The notes beneath the pieces were generated by a model, which was given only the letters and a program-made list of their open reading frames with translations, ran no database searches and had not been told where the DNA came from. From the NCBI GenBank assembly GCA_037447605.1, contig CM074804.1:5450717-5514716 (forward strand): a DNA stretch of 64,000 nucleotides, in the 5' to 3' direction. The DNA comes from Zygnema circumcarinatum (Eukaryota > Streptophyta > Zygnematophyceae > Zygnematales > Zygnemataceae). The position numbers and the translations under genes are program-made. This document shows, one piece after another, positions 35,149 through 46,177 of this stretch; positions within the stretch are counted from its first letter, which is position 1; each line of letters starts with the position of its first letter.

Positions 35149-35637
35149 ATGGGGAACACCCGCGTCACATGCAAGCACAGGTCTGCTCGTAAAACCGAGA
35201 CCAAGTATAGCCCTACTGAGGGAGAGGCCGCGGCTATCCTCTGGGCACTCGAGAAGTTCAAGCTCTTCACAGCCTACCAGCCCGTTATCATCCGAACTGA
35301 CCACATGCCCCTCACTTGGCTGCACATCATGGCTACCCTACGCCCTAAGTTTGCACGATGGGTGATGAAGTTGGAGGAGTACAATGTACTCAAAGTCACT
35401 CACCGTCCCGGCCGTAGTCACGGAAATGCTGATGGCCTCAGTCGCAATCCCTCGGCTCCCCTCCTCTGCCACGATCCGGCCGTCCCTGAACCCATCCCTC
35501 CACCCACCCTCTTGAATCCTGAGCATCTTCCCATTGAGATTTTATTGCCGCCAAGCCCTTGCATGATGTCCTCTCGCAGATGGGTCGATCGACATTCCGC
35601 CACCGCCACCACCCCTTCCATCACTGAGGACCCCTGA
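35149..35637 (+). pseudogene. RNase H domain remnant
   Basis: The frame reads KYSPTEGEAAAILWALEKFK, then IIRTDHMPLTWLH, RWVMKLEEYNVLKVTHRPG and HGNADGLSR, the standard gypsy RNase H landmarks (E, D and the HRPG..H.NADGLSR end). It follows the RT remnant in a different frame. Confidence 0.85.
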
Positions 35638-35902
35638 TTCTCACCCACGGCCACCCCCCATGCGGATCCACGGGAACTCCTCATGATGACATGGCTTACG
35701 CCCCTTTACTTCCTCCCCATTTCCCGCCCAATGACGCCCATTCAGACTCCTCCCTCGGCCAGCCACGCTATGACCCCGCACGCCTCCCCTTTATCACTCT
35801 TAGACACCTAGAGGGCTCCGGCGTTCGCCGCTTCGAACTTCGGTTGATGATGACGATGAGCATCGTGATTCCCTCTCGCCTTCCCCGTTCCCCAATGAAC
35901 GC

Positions 35903-36590
35903 ATGGAGATTCTGGATGTCGCCCACGATTCTCAGCCCGGCGGATTCCACCTCGGCCAGAAGAAGATGGTGGCGCTGCTACAGGAACGCTACTATTGGCC
36001 CGGCCTCCATGGCTCGGTGAGCCGCTACATTGAAACCTGCACCCGCTGCCAACGCGGCAAGCGCTCTGCTCCCCCCGACCGCCAACCCCTTGAGATGGGT
36101 GAGATCCCAATACGCGGCGTCGCCGAGGATTGGAACATTGACACCTTTTCTATCCCCCAGCTCGGCACCCCCTCTGGCTACGTTCGGGTCTTCCTAGCCG
36201 TGGACAGATACACCAAGTGGGTGGAAGTTCACACGACAGAATCTAAGCATTCCATCCACTCTGCTCGCCTCCTGACGGCCATCATTCACCGCCACTCTAT
36301 ACCCTACTCTGTCCACTCTGACAACGGCACCGAATACAAGGGGGCATTCGCCAAGCTCATGCAGGACTTCCGCATCATTCACACCTCCAGCCCCTACTTC
36401 CCCTCGCGTATCGGCTGGCGTAACGCACTCATTCGGGGACGTCAAGTGATGCGTGCGTCCGCTGGGTTGCACGGGAGCCGAGGCGGATCGGGCGCTGCAG
36501 GTCATCCTCCCGGTCTTCACGTATAACACCTCCGGCCCACTCCTCCACACGGGCTTTCTCCTCCACGAAGCCTTCTATGGTCGTAAGCCC
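35903..36590 (+). pseudogene. Integrase remnant with internal frameshifts
   Basis: The first frame holds a zinc-binding part (GGFHLGQKK...CTRCQRGK), then the core with DWNIDTF, FLAVDRYTKWVEVHTTE and SDNGTEYKG, two of the catalytic acids of the D,D35E set. The expected G..ER.N region with the third acid is disrupted after SPYFPS. A third frame from 36,483 resumes as ADRALQVILPVFTYNTSG and LHEAFYGR, the usual end of the core. A further piece near 36,790-36,880 reads LIWLRNL...WLGPF, the C-terminal integrase segment. Confidence 0.85.
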
Positions 36591-37344
36591 CGTGATTCTT
36601 GACCTCCTCTCGCTGAGCCTCCCTTCTTTCTACTTATGATCGCCGCTTCCTCTCGGGATCGGGTCGCCCAGCTTCAGCCTCCTGGCCCTTCGCTTCCAAA
36701 CCCTAGATTCCATGGCCTCCCATCACCTCGAACGCACGCACAGACGCCAACTCATCGACTTTGGGAGGCGCCGACGCGCTGCTCTCCCGCCCAATCAGGT
36801 AGCGCCACATCAGCTCATTTGGCTCAGGAATCTCGCCAAACCGACTCAACGGGCTTTTCCGTGGTTGGGCCCCTTCATTTGTGTCGGTCCGTCGAGATCC
36901 TGTGTTGGGCTATCATTTCGAAGGCTCCCCGACTCTAGTGGAAACGCGCCCGGGCGCCGGGCGCGTCACACTGATCGACATTCGCCCCGCCACGCCGCAA
37001 ATTCCTCCCCATGGCTGAGCCGCTCGACCACAGCCGCCGGGCCTCCTCCTGCACTCGACATGACGACTCTCATTGGTCCATTTCCTAATTCTCACCACTT
37101 TTGCCGCTGGCCCACATTGCGCTCGTCGGCCGTGAATTTCATTTCTCACGGTTCTACTCCCTCTCCACCTCCGATCACGCTCGATATTCCCCATTTCCGA
37201 ATGTACGCTGAAGCTTCTCCGCACGCCGCAGACTTCTTCAAGGGCTGTCCACCGCCCACGCCATCCCGTCCCTTCCCCGCCTCTTTGTCTTTCTTCCTTC
37301 ACACCGCCAGGCGTGCGCTTGTTTCTCCGCATGTGCTACATGTA

Positions 37345-38400
37345 TGTAGCGTAACGAGCCGCTGCTCGACGGATCCGCCAAGGTCCGCTCAATTGTACTT
37401 GACATATGCCTTCTTCCGCGGTCACTCTGGACAATCCAATCCGTGAGTTGCCAACGGAGATTGAGAGAAGGCGGCGCCATGCGCTATGGCCTGACGGAAC
37501 AAAGACACCATCCGCGCCAGCATCGGAATGACGCCGCAGGCCGACCACGTTGACCTATCCGCTGCTCCACCGTGAGTCGGCCAGGGTATCTCAAGTGCGT
37601 CAATCGTGGATCACAATCGCTATAGGGACTCAAGATCTATTGTCAGTGTTAAGTAGATGGGATGTCAGTGATGCTGTTTTGTCTTTTAGTGCTGGGCTTA
37701 GTATTTGTATTTGCTGTGTGGTTTGTCTTCTTGTTCTTCTTTCTTCTTTTTTCCTTGCTCTTCAGTTACAGCAACAGATGCTAAGTAAGAGTAAGAGAGA
37801 GAGAGAGAGTTCCATGCCATAGATAGAGAGAGAGAGAGAGAGAGAAAGAGTCTTCTTGCTGATCGCATTTAGACGTCCCATTCAGCCCAGCTAGACAAAG
37901 ATTTCAGTGAGAAGACAATTTCATTATAATGACATTCCCCAGCCAACTCACCGGCCGTGAGTTTCCAAAATGCAACCTTATCTAAGTTGAGCTAATCGCT
38001 TTTCCTTTTGTCATACGAGTGTAAAGTCGCCATATCTTGTCCTAACCGCCTCTACGCTTTGGTTCCAATGACCATGATAACTAGAAGCCTGGCTAAGAGA
38101 CCGGCCAAGGAGAGTGATAGGAAGCGAGAGCTCCCCAAGGAAGGGCTCTTCAAGCAAGATCGAGTCCGAAATTCTCACGGCGGGGGGAAATATCTTCAGA
38201 TCCCTTACGCTCACAAGTATTCCTCTCAATCCTCCGATCCGGGTTTCTATAGCCGCAGTGCATCTACCGTAACCAACCCAACCCTTCATTAGTTTCAAAG
38301 ACGGACGCCACAAGGTAATAACAAAGACCCCGCAGCCTAGCTTCCGCCAGCCTTGTTTAACCCCACTTATCTTGTGCTACAAGCCCCAGAACGTTACTAC
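37345..38400 (+). repeat. LTR-like plus leader plus gag start, copy B
   Basis: Starts TGTAGCGTAACGAGCCGCTG and is alignable to 39,421-40,430 for about 1 kb: GTACTTGACATAT, GTTGCC, GATGGGATGTCA, TTGGGCTTAGTATTTGTATT-like text, a GA microsatellite at 37,795-37,846, GAGTTTCCAAAATGC, then a gag start reading MITRSLAKR and a 3' end TTTAACCCCACTTATCTTGT. In both copies it is followed by GGTGAGTTTT and a 9 bp GTACGG array. Confidence 0.8.
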
Positions 38401-38534
38401 GTACCGCGACGACTAATAATGGATAGTACCAGACGTGGGTCGTGATCGCACCGTGACGTAGTTTAAGAAGAAGTGGAGAAGAGCGAGCGCCTCTTACGGC
38501 GGCACGCGCGGGGAGAATAGGTGAGTTTTACAGC

Positions 38535-38579
38535 TAGTACGGGTAGTACGGTTAGTACGGTTAGTACGGATAGTATGGG
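38535..38579 (+). repeat. Five tandem 9 bp units (TAGTACGGN)
   Basis: TAGTACGGG, TAGTACGGT, TAGTACGGT, TAGTACGGA and TAGTATGGG in exact tandem, ending at the TA target of the next TIR element. A related array lies at 40,446-40,481. Confidence 0.9.
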
Positions 38580-38581
38580 TA

Positions 38582-39180
38582 CAGTAGACCCCCCAATATT
38601 TTCGCCCCTCTTATTTTCGCTCCCCAATATTTTCGCCCTGAATTTGCCAAAACCGCAAACTTTCATTGAACTCGCGATGGCGAGGCCATCAAATTTACAT
38701 GGATAAAGGCAAAATGTGGAACTGACGCAAGGATCGTCACAAAGGACCTAAACACAATAAAACGAAGCTAGAGCGAAAACTACGCTCTCTGTGCACAACA
38801 ACGCAGGCCCTAGAAGGTACCGGCGTCACCGATGTGAGGCACGCCGCTGGTGAGGGAGCGGCGAAGTCCACCAACAACACGTCACCAACAACCGCAGAAG
38901 ACGCCGTGAAGTAGCGAGAAGCGCAGGCAACGCCGGCGGGCTTATCAAATAGCGCCGTCAGCAAAGGTGCAGCTAAAACGCGAGGAGGGCTTCCGGGGCC
39001 GTGCATCTCGAAAGAGCGATGGGCGCACTGGCGAAGGAAGGTATCCAAACGGGTGTCGAAACCACTTTTTAATATAATACTGCCCGCCTATTGTTAACAC
39101 GCACCCTTATATTTTCGCTACCCAATATTTTCGCCCAATATTTGCCGAAACCATGGCGAAAATATTGGGGGGGTCTACTG
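38582..39180 (+). mobile_element. Non-autonomous pogo/Tigger-like TIR element, 599 bp, TA flanks
   Basis: The left end CAGTAGACCCCCCAATATTT (continuing TCGCC) is matched by the inverted right end GGCGAAAATATTGGGGGGGT then CTACTG; the element is bounded by TA at 38,580-38,581 and 39,181-39,182. A CAGT start, polypyrimidine C run and TA duplication are characteristic of pogo/Tigger members of the Tc1/mariner superfamily. Subterminal copies of ATATTTTCGCC occur on both sides. No transposase frame is present, so it is a non-autonomous member. It contains dispersed repeat copy 3 at 38,671-38,790. Confidence 0.88.
38671..38790 (+). repeat. Dispersed repeat copy 3 (inside the TIR element)
   Basis: GATGGCGAGGCCATCAAATT, ACAAAGGACCTAAACACA and GAAGCTAGAGCG align with the copies at 17,425-17,545 and 30,885-30,990. 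Because this copy sits inside a bounded TIR element, the other two are likely relics of the same family. Confidence 0.6.
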
Positions 39181-39182
39181 TA

Positions 39183-40688
39183 CAGTAGGGGGTCCTCATA
39201 TTTTCCACCCTGGTTCCGGGCAAAATGAGGCGAAAATATTAAATTTGCATATATAAGGTTCGTGTTACGAATAGACGGGCGGTATTATGTTAGAGTTCAT
39301 GTTGAACCGTACGTATTGTACCGTACCGTATCGCACTGTATCATTTAGCATCGACGTATCGCGGACATATCGCGACGCGATATACCGGCCATACCGGTTT
39401 ACATTCAAATCCGCGAAGCGTGGTAACGGAGCTGCGCCGCCGACGGATCCGCCCCGCTCAGTTGTACTTGACATATTCATATTCGCTGTCACGCGACCGC
39501 ATAATCCGTGAGTTGCCGACGAAAATGCGAAGGCGCCATGTGTTGGCGCTCCATCGAAGACACCATCCAGCTAGGCGCGACCGGAAGCGCTACAACATGC
39601 CGATTTTCATCAGCTGACCAACTGCTGCTCCACGCAGTCAGCCAAAGCTACCTCAAGGCAGTTGGCCAATCGTGGACCTGCCAATGCTTAAGGCTCAAGA
39701 TCTATTGTCAGCCAAGTAGATGGGATGTCAAAGGATGCTAGTTTGTCTTTTAGTGTTGGGCTTAGTATTTGTATTTGCTGTGTGGTTTGTTGTCTTGTTC
39801 TTCTTTTCTTCCTCTTCAGTGACAGCAACAGATGCTAAGTGTGAGAGAGAGAGAGAGTTCCACGGCATGTAGAGAGAGAGAGAGAAAGAGTCTTCTTGTC
39901 ATAGCATTTAGACATCCCAGACCAGCCCAAATTGCATACAAAAGATCTCGCTCGGTGAAGACGCCATTGTAAATGCATTAATCCTCACCAAATCACCGGG
40001 CCGGGGTGAGTTTCCAAAATGCCACCTTTATCTAAGTTGAGTACTGTTTTCCCTTTGCTGTCACTATGCCAAGCTACCATCTTGTGCTATCCTGTCTTAT
40101 ATTCCTCCTAATGACCGATGATAACTAGAAGCCTAGCTAAGAGAATAGCCGAGGAGAAGACAGGAGAAGAGAGGCCCCAAGGAAGGGCCCTTTGCGCATC
40201 GAGTCCAGCCGCCGGTGGGAACATCTTCAGGATCCCTACGTCTTCCGCTGCGCGTACCTCTGAATCCCTCGGATCCTGGCTCTATGCTGCAGGCAGATCC
40301 ACAGCACCAACCCAACCCTTCATCAGTTTCAGCACGGACGCGCGAGTGGCCGTACAGCACCTGCAACTAGCTCAGCAATCTCCTTTTAACCCCACTTATC
40401 TTGTGCTACAACCATTAGGTGAGTTTTGCGTAAGCCCGTAACGGCTAGTACAGATAGTACGGACAGTACGGGCAGTACGGCTAACACAAGTTACCGTACA
40501 AAAAAGTGGTTTCGGCAAAATTGGGGCGAAAATATTGAGGACGCACTCCTTGGGGTGGTAAATACGAGGACCCCCCACTGTAGTACGGCTAACACAAGTT
40601 ACCGTACAAAAAGGTGGTTTCGGCAAAATCGGGGCGAATTTCTTGGGGACGCACTTTTGAAGGTGGAAAATATGATGGGGTCCTACTG
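39183..40688 (+). mobile_element. Composite unit: pogo-like TIRs enclosing an LTR/gag fragment
   Basis: Left end CAGTAGGGGGTCCTCATATT (TTCCACC) begins directly at the TA that closes the previous element. The right end reads GGTGGAAAATATGATGGGGT then CCTACTG, followed by TA at 40,689-40,690; the two ends are inverted repeats with few mismatches. Inside, in order: the spacer also seen at 31,113-31,370, LTR-like copy C with leader and gag start, a 9 bp GTACGG array and a 108 bp tandem duplication. About 1.5 kb in total, with no transposase. See findings. Confidence 0.7.
39421..40430 (+). repeat. LTR-like plus leader plus gag start, copy C
   Basis: Begins TGGTAACGGAGCTGCG and follows copy B through the GA microsatellite (39,844-39,892), the leader GAGTTTCCAAAATGCCACC and the gag start MITRSLAKRIAEE. 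It ends TTTAACCCCACTTATCTTGT. No downstream retrotransposon genes follow it, so it is a fragment, not an element. Confidence 0.8.
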
Positions 40689-40689
40689 T
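40474..40689 (+). repeat. 108 bp tandem duplication at the right end of the composite unit
   Basis: Two units with period 108 (40,474-40,581 and 40,582-40,689), both starting AGTACGGCTAACACAAGTTA and both ending in a TIR-like CCCACTGT or CCTACTGT. Each therefore carries its own candidate transposon end. Confidence 0.85.
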
Positions 40690-40690
40690 A

Positions 40691-41208
40691 CACAGAACTG
40701 TACGGGTTTGTACGGTACTAAGAGGTTCGAAGCCACACTTCTTTATCGAGGCGGAATGTCGCATGTCGATGGCGGTATGACCCCATGGCATGGCATGGGG
40801 CTATGTATGGAGGATGGGATGGGCGACGGCTAGGCGCCTGTATTTGTAGTCCGCAGCCATGGCCGCGTGCGCACAGGGCTTTCCTTTCACCGGCACCATG
40901 TACCTGTCGAGCCCGTGAGCTTCGGTGGGCCTTGCAGGCCGCTGCAGGTTGGCGCACGACGGTCGTGTTTCTGGAGGACTGCAAGCTGCCACCTGCCACT
41001 GACTGACTGACTTCGCTGCAAGAATTTGGAAAGCAATTGGTTGTCTTCTGGTCGACGGTTCGGTCTGCAAGAGCGTCGCTGGCGTATTTGAAGGCTGCTT
41101 AGGCTGGCTTTGGCAAGTTAGGGACTGTAGCTTGTAAAAAAACATAATCAGGTGTTGTGGCTGTGTGGAATATTTTGGAGGCAGGGCAGCAAGGGATAGT
41201 CAGGCGAA
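40691..41208. promoter_or_regulatory. Upstream region of cullin 3
   Basis: About 520 bp between the composite mobile unit and the cullin 3 start. It has GGCATGG words at 40,786-40,800 and ACTGACTGACT at 41,000-41,011. The mobile unit therefore ends about 0.5 kb before the start codon. No gene is seen. Confidence 0.4.
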
Positions 41209-44200
41209 ATGAGTCAGCCGGTGAAGAAGCGGGCCTTTAGGATAGAGCCATTTAGGCAGAAGGTGGAAGTAGACCCGATGTACGCGGAGAAAACGTGGAA
41301 GATTTTGGAGGACGCGATTCATAAGATCTACAAACACGACGCGAGTGAACTTAGTTTTGAGGAACTTTACAGGTAGGATTAAGTCAAAGCGGAAAAATGC
41401 AAGATTTATTGGTCTGTGCAGCGGAGATTGCTGAATGCTTTGCTGTTTGTCTTGCTGAGATGTAGTTGTCATTTTCAGAATTTCATTGTGAGAGTTTTGT
41501 GGACTCTGTGGTGTTGAAGCTGAAAAGTTGAAGGCATGAGAGGCGAGCTCTCTTGTCCAGCTGTTCGAATGGCTAGCAGCCTGATGAGCTTAACCTATTT
41601 TTTACACCGTGGGAAAATCCTTACTGTATCAATTTGACTCGGAGTTTTCCAATCTCTTTGAATCCCTCTGTGATCACATGCAACGTCACAGAGAAGATTT
41701 ATGTTAACTGAAGTGTTTTTTTTCGCGTCTTTTTATTCCTCTTCCCTACCAATCCCTGACATGGCATTTAACTTCAAGAGCTACGTCCCTTGGTTGTCAC
41801 TTGACCATGTCTGTTCGTGACGGAAGCTTAGGTGCAACTTTGCTTATAAACAAAAAGGAGCCGAATTTATCGTATGTAAATTTTGAGTCATTTGGCTGCT
41901 CAATGTAGGAACAGAGTGACAGCTGCTGATAGCTCTGCCTTTTTCTGCGTAACCCCAATACTCTGCCTATCCTTTTTCCATTTGTTCGTTGTCTGATGGC
42001 TTGGCTACTTTCACCAGAATAAGATAGCCAATGGTAGTTGAGCAGTGACATCATTCGTCTCAGCCCTCCATAAATTACAGCCATGAATCGCACAGCAGTA
42101 CTTGTGAGCGCACGGGATGCACTTGTATGCACGTAAAGAAATGCGGGAACCCAGAAACCGAGTTCTTATTGTCAATGTATGATGAGGGTGTAACAGGAAT
42201 GCATACAACATGGTACTTAACAGGCTTGGCGAGAAACTTTATTCTGGTCTCGTGAACACCATGACGGGGCATCTCAAGGACATAGCTAATGTAGTGGAAG
42301 CTGCAAAAGGGGACCTGTTTTTGGTGGAGTTGAATAACAGGTGGGCCGATCACAACAAGTCGTTGCAGATGATTCGTGACATCTTGATGTACATGGACCG
42401 TACATATGTAAACAACAACAAAAAGACTCCCGTTCATGATCTTGGCTTGAACCTTTGGAGAGACCATATTGTTCGAGCTCCAAAGATCAAAGATAGGCTA
42501 CAGGAAATTCTCTTAGATTTAGTGCATAAGGAGCGTACAGGAGAAGTCATCGACAGAGGCTTGATGCGTAGTGTGGTCAAAATGTATGTAGATTTGGGGC
42601 CAAGTGTCTATCAGGAGGATTTTGAGAAACCATTTCTAGATGCGGCGTCTGATTTCTATCGAATCGAGTCACAACAGTTTTTGGAGACCAGCGATTGCGC
42701 AGATTATTTGAAGAAGGCGGAGCGACGATTGAATGAAGAAATTGATCGTGTCACACATTATCTGGATCCAGAAAGTGAGGCGCAAATCACTGCAGTAGTA
42801 GAGAGGGAGATGATTGGGAATCACATGAAGTTGCTAGTGGAGAGGGAAAATTCCGGAATGGTGTCAATGTTGGAGAATGACTCCTATGAAGTAAGTGCTC
42901 ACTCTCTCCTGACGTTTTCTTGTTAATTGCATGGAAGGACGTCTATGACTCCATGTGACCTGGTTTAATTGCAGACATACTTGTTTGAATCTTGTTTCTG
43001 TTGAGTTCTCTACACTTGGTGGCTTACTAGCAGAGTAATGAATGGAATTGAGAATCGATAAGTTTAGCTCTTATTCCTTGAAAGGTGTTTTGCTCTTTGC
43101 TTCTAGTGATGACAATGCTTATCTTCGTTTGGAATAGTGCAGCTTCTTCCCTTGCAAGTCTCAGTTAAAGTTAGGTTCTTTGAAGTTATAGGAGCCCTGT
43201 TGGTCAGTGAATGTTCCTTGCGTAGCATATGGAAATTGACATTTTTTGCACTGGGAGATGAAAGAATGCTTATTTTCTGTTTATGTGCCAGGATTTATCA
43301 CGTATGTACTCCCTTTTCAAGCGAGTTCCTACTGGACTGAAGACTCTGCTCGATGTAATGTCCACTCATCTTCGGGAAACCGGAAAACAACTCGTCATAG
43401 ATCCAGAGAGGTGAGCCTGCAGCCTAGATTCTAGCTATCTTCTCTCGCATTGGAATTCTCTAGAATGATGATATGTCAATCAGCTGTTGATAAGCATTGT
43501 GATTTACTGTTATGTCTCAAAACTATTCCACACTCTTGAACTGTCTCAGAAGATTGTTGGTTCGTGCATGTGAAGCTTCAGGAATTGGGCTCATGGTTTT
43601 GTTTCAGAAAGTTTTCCAATGACTGATCTGGAGATTTTTTTTCATGGAAGATTGAAAGCCAAGGCGAGGATGATATTGGATGAAGGATGCGGGACAAGAC
43701 ATTGTGGTAGAGAATGAGGGAGAAGTTAATCGTTAGCAGGATTTGCTGGATTTTTTGTTGTTACTTTTGACTGATCTGGGAACCTCGGTTCTCTATTATG
43801 GGTGATAGGTCGAAGGATCCTGTGGAATTCGTGCAGTGCCTTCTGGATATGAAGGATAAGTATGACAATGTGATTCAGCAATCGTTTGTGAATGATAAGT
43901 CATTCCAAAATGCGCTGAATAGTGCCTTTGAGTTTTTCATAAATTTAAATCCAAGGTCTCCTGAGTTTATATCTCTCTTTGTTGATGACAAGCTCCGCAA
44001 GGGTTTGAAGGGAGTTAGCGAAGAAGATGTTGAAACTGTGTTAGACAAGGTTATGATGCTATTTCGCTACCTCCAAGAAAAGGATGTTTTTGAGAAGTAC
44101 TACAAGCAGCATCTGGCAAAGCGACTTCTTTCTGGAAGGACAGTCTCAGATGATGCAGAAAGGAGCCTGATCGTGAAGTTGAAGACGGAGTGTGGTTACC

Positions 44201-46177
44201 AGTTCACGTCAAAGCTTGAGGGGATGTTTACAGATATGAAAACTTCGAAAGATACTATGGCTGCGTTCCAGGCGGCTCTGGCTGCTGAAGGATTGGGCAA
44301 TGAGGGCCCGACCTTGTCTGTTCAAGTTCTGACTACCGGCTCGTGGCCCACTCAGTCTGGTGCTCGTTGCAACCTGCCCTCTGAAATGTTGGCTATGTGT
44401 GACAAGTTTAAGCAGCATTATCTTTCAACACACACAGGAAGACGACTGTCTTGGCAGACAAATATGGGCAATGCAGATCTACGTGCGTGCTTTGATACGC
44501 GAAAGTATGAGCTGAGCGTATCAACATACCAGGTATGGCAATGTCCAAGATATCAGCAGGTTAATGTTTTTGTCTGATGGAAAATGTTTGCGTGATAAAC
44601 TCATGGTTTTTCTTTTTCTACCATGGTAAATTATTTTGGCTTGTGTGTATTCTTGGTGAATGTTTTCCTGGGATGGCTGAGAACGTATGTCGTATCATAT
44701 AGTCAGACTGTCTATGCCGGCAGGATGACAGTTGGTTATGTTGGAAACACCCTGTTTATTTTTCTAATTCTGGCATAATGCTGTTGCTTGTCTTTCCAGA
44801 TGTGTATCTTGCTGTTGTTTAACAACTCGGACTCCCTTTCTTATAGAGAGATTGAGCAAGCTACAGATATTCCGGCACTTGATCTGAAGCGCAACCTGCA
44901 ATCACTAGCGTTGGTCAAAGGCAAAAATGTGCTACGAAAGGAACCGATGAGCAAAGAAGTTAATGAGGACGATTTGTTTTACTTTAATGAAAAGTTCAAC
45001 AGCAAGTTTTACAAGGTATAACATCCATTGCTTAAAGATCGCTATGTCTAATCTCAGGCTGCAATTCGGGGTCCTTGCTGATTTGCTGCTACATGAATCT
45101 TGCGTGATTTTTTTTTCTAACGTTTTTTTTAGTGAGTGCAATTTATGATGTGTATGACAAGACGGCTCACCTCTGTTAAATGACCTGCTCTCAAGAAGCT
45201 TTTTTTTCGTGAATGCATTAAGAAGTTGACGTAAAGAGCAAAAGCCATCCCATAGACGCTTTCCTGGAGCAGAGTTGTTTGCAAGATAACTTTCGTTACT
45301 CTTGAGATATATGTTTGTAAAATGACTTATCTGTAAACGTTTATCCAGTTCTTCTTTACTGGAGGCATGTGATTGCAGTGCCTCTCTGCCTCTTGATTTC
45401 TGGTCACTAGTATGAGGGCTGTAAGCATGTGTTGTATTTTGATAAAGAAGTAGTTGCATAGCGATATACTGGTTACTGTCACTTGGTCGGTTGTATTTAA
45501 TCGAAAGTACAGGTGCCACCTGATTGATGGCATGCGAAATGTGAGACGGAGAATGACTCGCTATTTCTGACATACTGCAGAGCGGGTTAGCTAGTCATAA
45601 TCGAATTTTGGTGTGAGTTATGCGTGTAAGTTTTTGACGGCAGCTGCCAACATGTCAATGTTTTGGTTATACCATCAGGTGAAGATTGGTACAGTCTCTG
45701 CACAGAAGGAGTCAGAGCCTGAGAAGCAGGAGACTCGGCAGAAGGTTGAAGAAGATCGAAAGCCACAGATTGAGGCAGCCATTGTGAGGATTATGAAGTC
45801 ACGAAGAGTACTTGATCACAATAATATCATCAGGTATGTAAGCACGAGCCGATGGATATATTTGCCGTCATGTCAGGACACAGAAGTTCTCTCTTAGTGG
45901 CTTAGCTCCTGTGACTGTGCGGATGGAGTCCTGTCCTGGGAAATAGCATTACTTGTCTGCCATGGGCATGCATGGCCGCTGTGTTCAATAGCGCCTCTAC
46001 CAAGTGCTTTAATCTCCTATACCTCTTTCCTTGCTGTGCAGTGAGGTGACCAAGCAGCTACAAGCACGCTTCTTGCCTAATCCTGCCATCATCAAAAAAC
46101 GGATCGAGAGCCTTATCGAGCGCGAGTTCTTGGAGCGTGACAAGACAGATCGAAAACTATATCGCTACCTTGCGTAA
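41209..46177 (+). CDS. CUL3: Cullin 3 (scaffold of BTB-CUL3 ubiquitin ligases), complete, 7 exons
   Basis: Exons 41,209-41,372, 42,197-42,890, 43,292-43,410, 43,809-44,532, 44,800-45,015, 45,679-45,833 and 46,042-46,177 join in frame to 735 aa (plant CUL3 about 732). It scaffolds E3 ligases that use BTB proteins as substrate receptors and RBX1 to recruit E2. Visible: N-terminal [15 protein letters not shown] and the [14 protein letters not shown] helix of CUL3, the long cullin-repeat exon 2, the cullin homology core ([35 protein letters not shown]) and a complete neddylation domain: [10 protein letters not shown], with the acceptor Lys at about residue 679, and the terminal LYRYLA. The start is the first ATG and matches the family start. 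A decayed mobile-element island ends 0.5 kb upstream. Confidence 0.97.

Larger units (their letters stand above)
31371..38400 (+). mobile_element. Degenerate Ty3/gypsy LTR retrotransposon
   Basis: Gene order is gag, CCHC knuckle, aspartic protease, reverse transcriptase, RNase H, integrase, flanked by related LTR-like sequences at 31,371 and 37,345. Integrase after RT/RNase H marks Ty3/gypsy rather than Ty1/copia. Every domain is in a different frame from its neighbour and several are internally broken or shortened, so the copy cannot code for a working polyprotein. Sequence downstream of the 37,345 LTR continues into a leader and a new gag start (MITRSLAKR), which suggests tandem or recombinant copies rather than one simple insertion. 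Confidence 0.85.

Noticed and set aside
40715-40745. GAGGTTCGAAGCC as a possible tRNA B box
   Set aside because: No A box or cloverleaf could be drawn in the preceding 60 bases.
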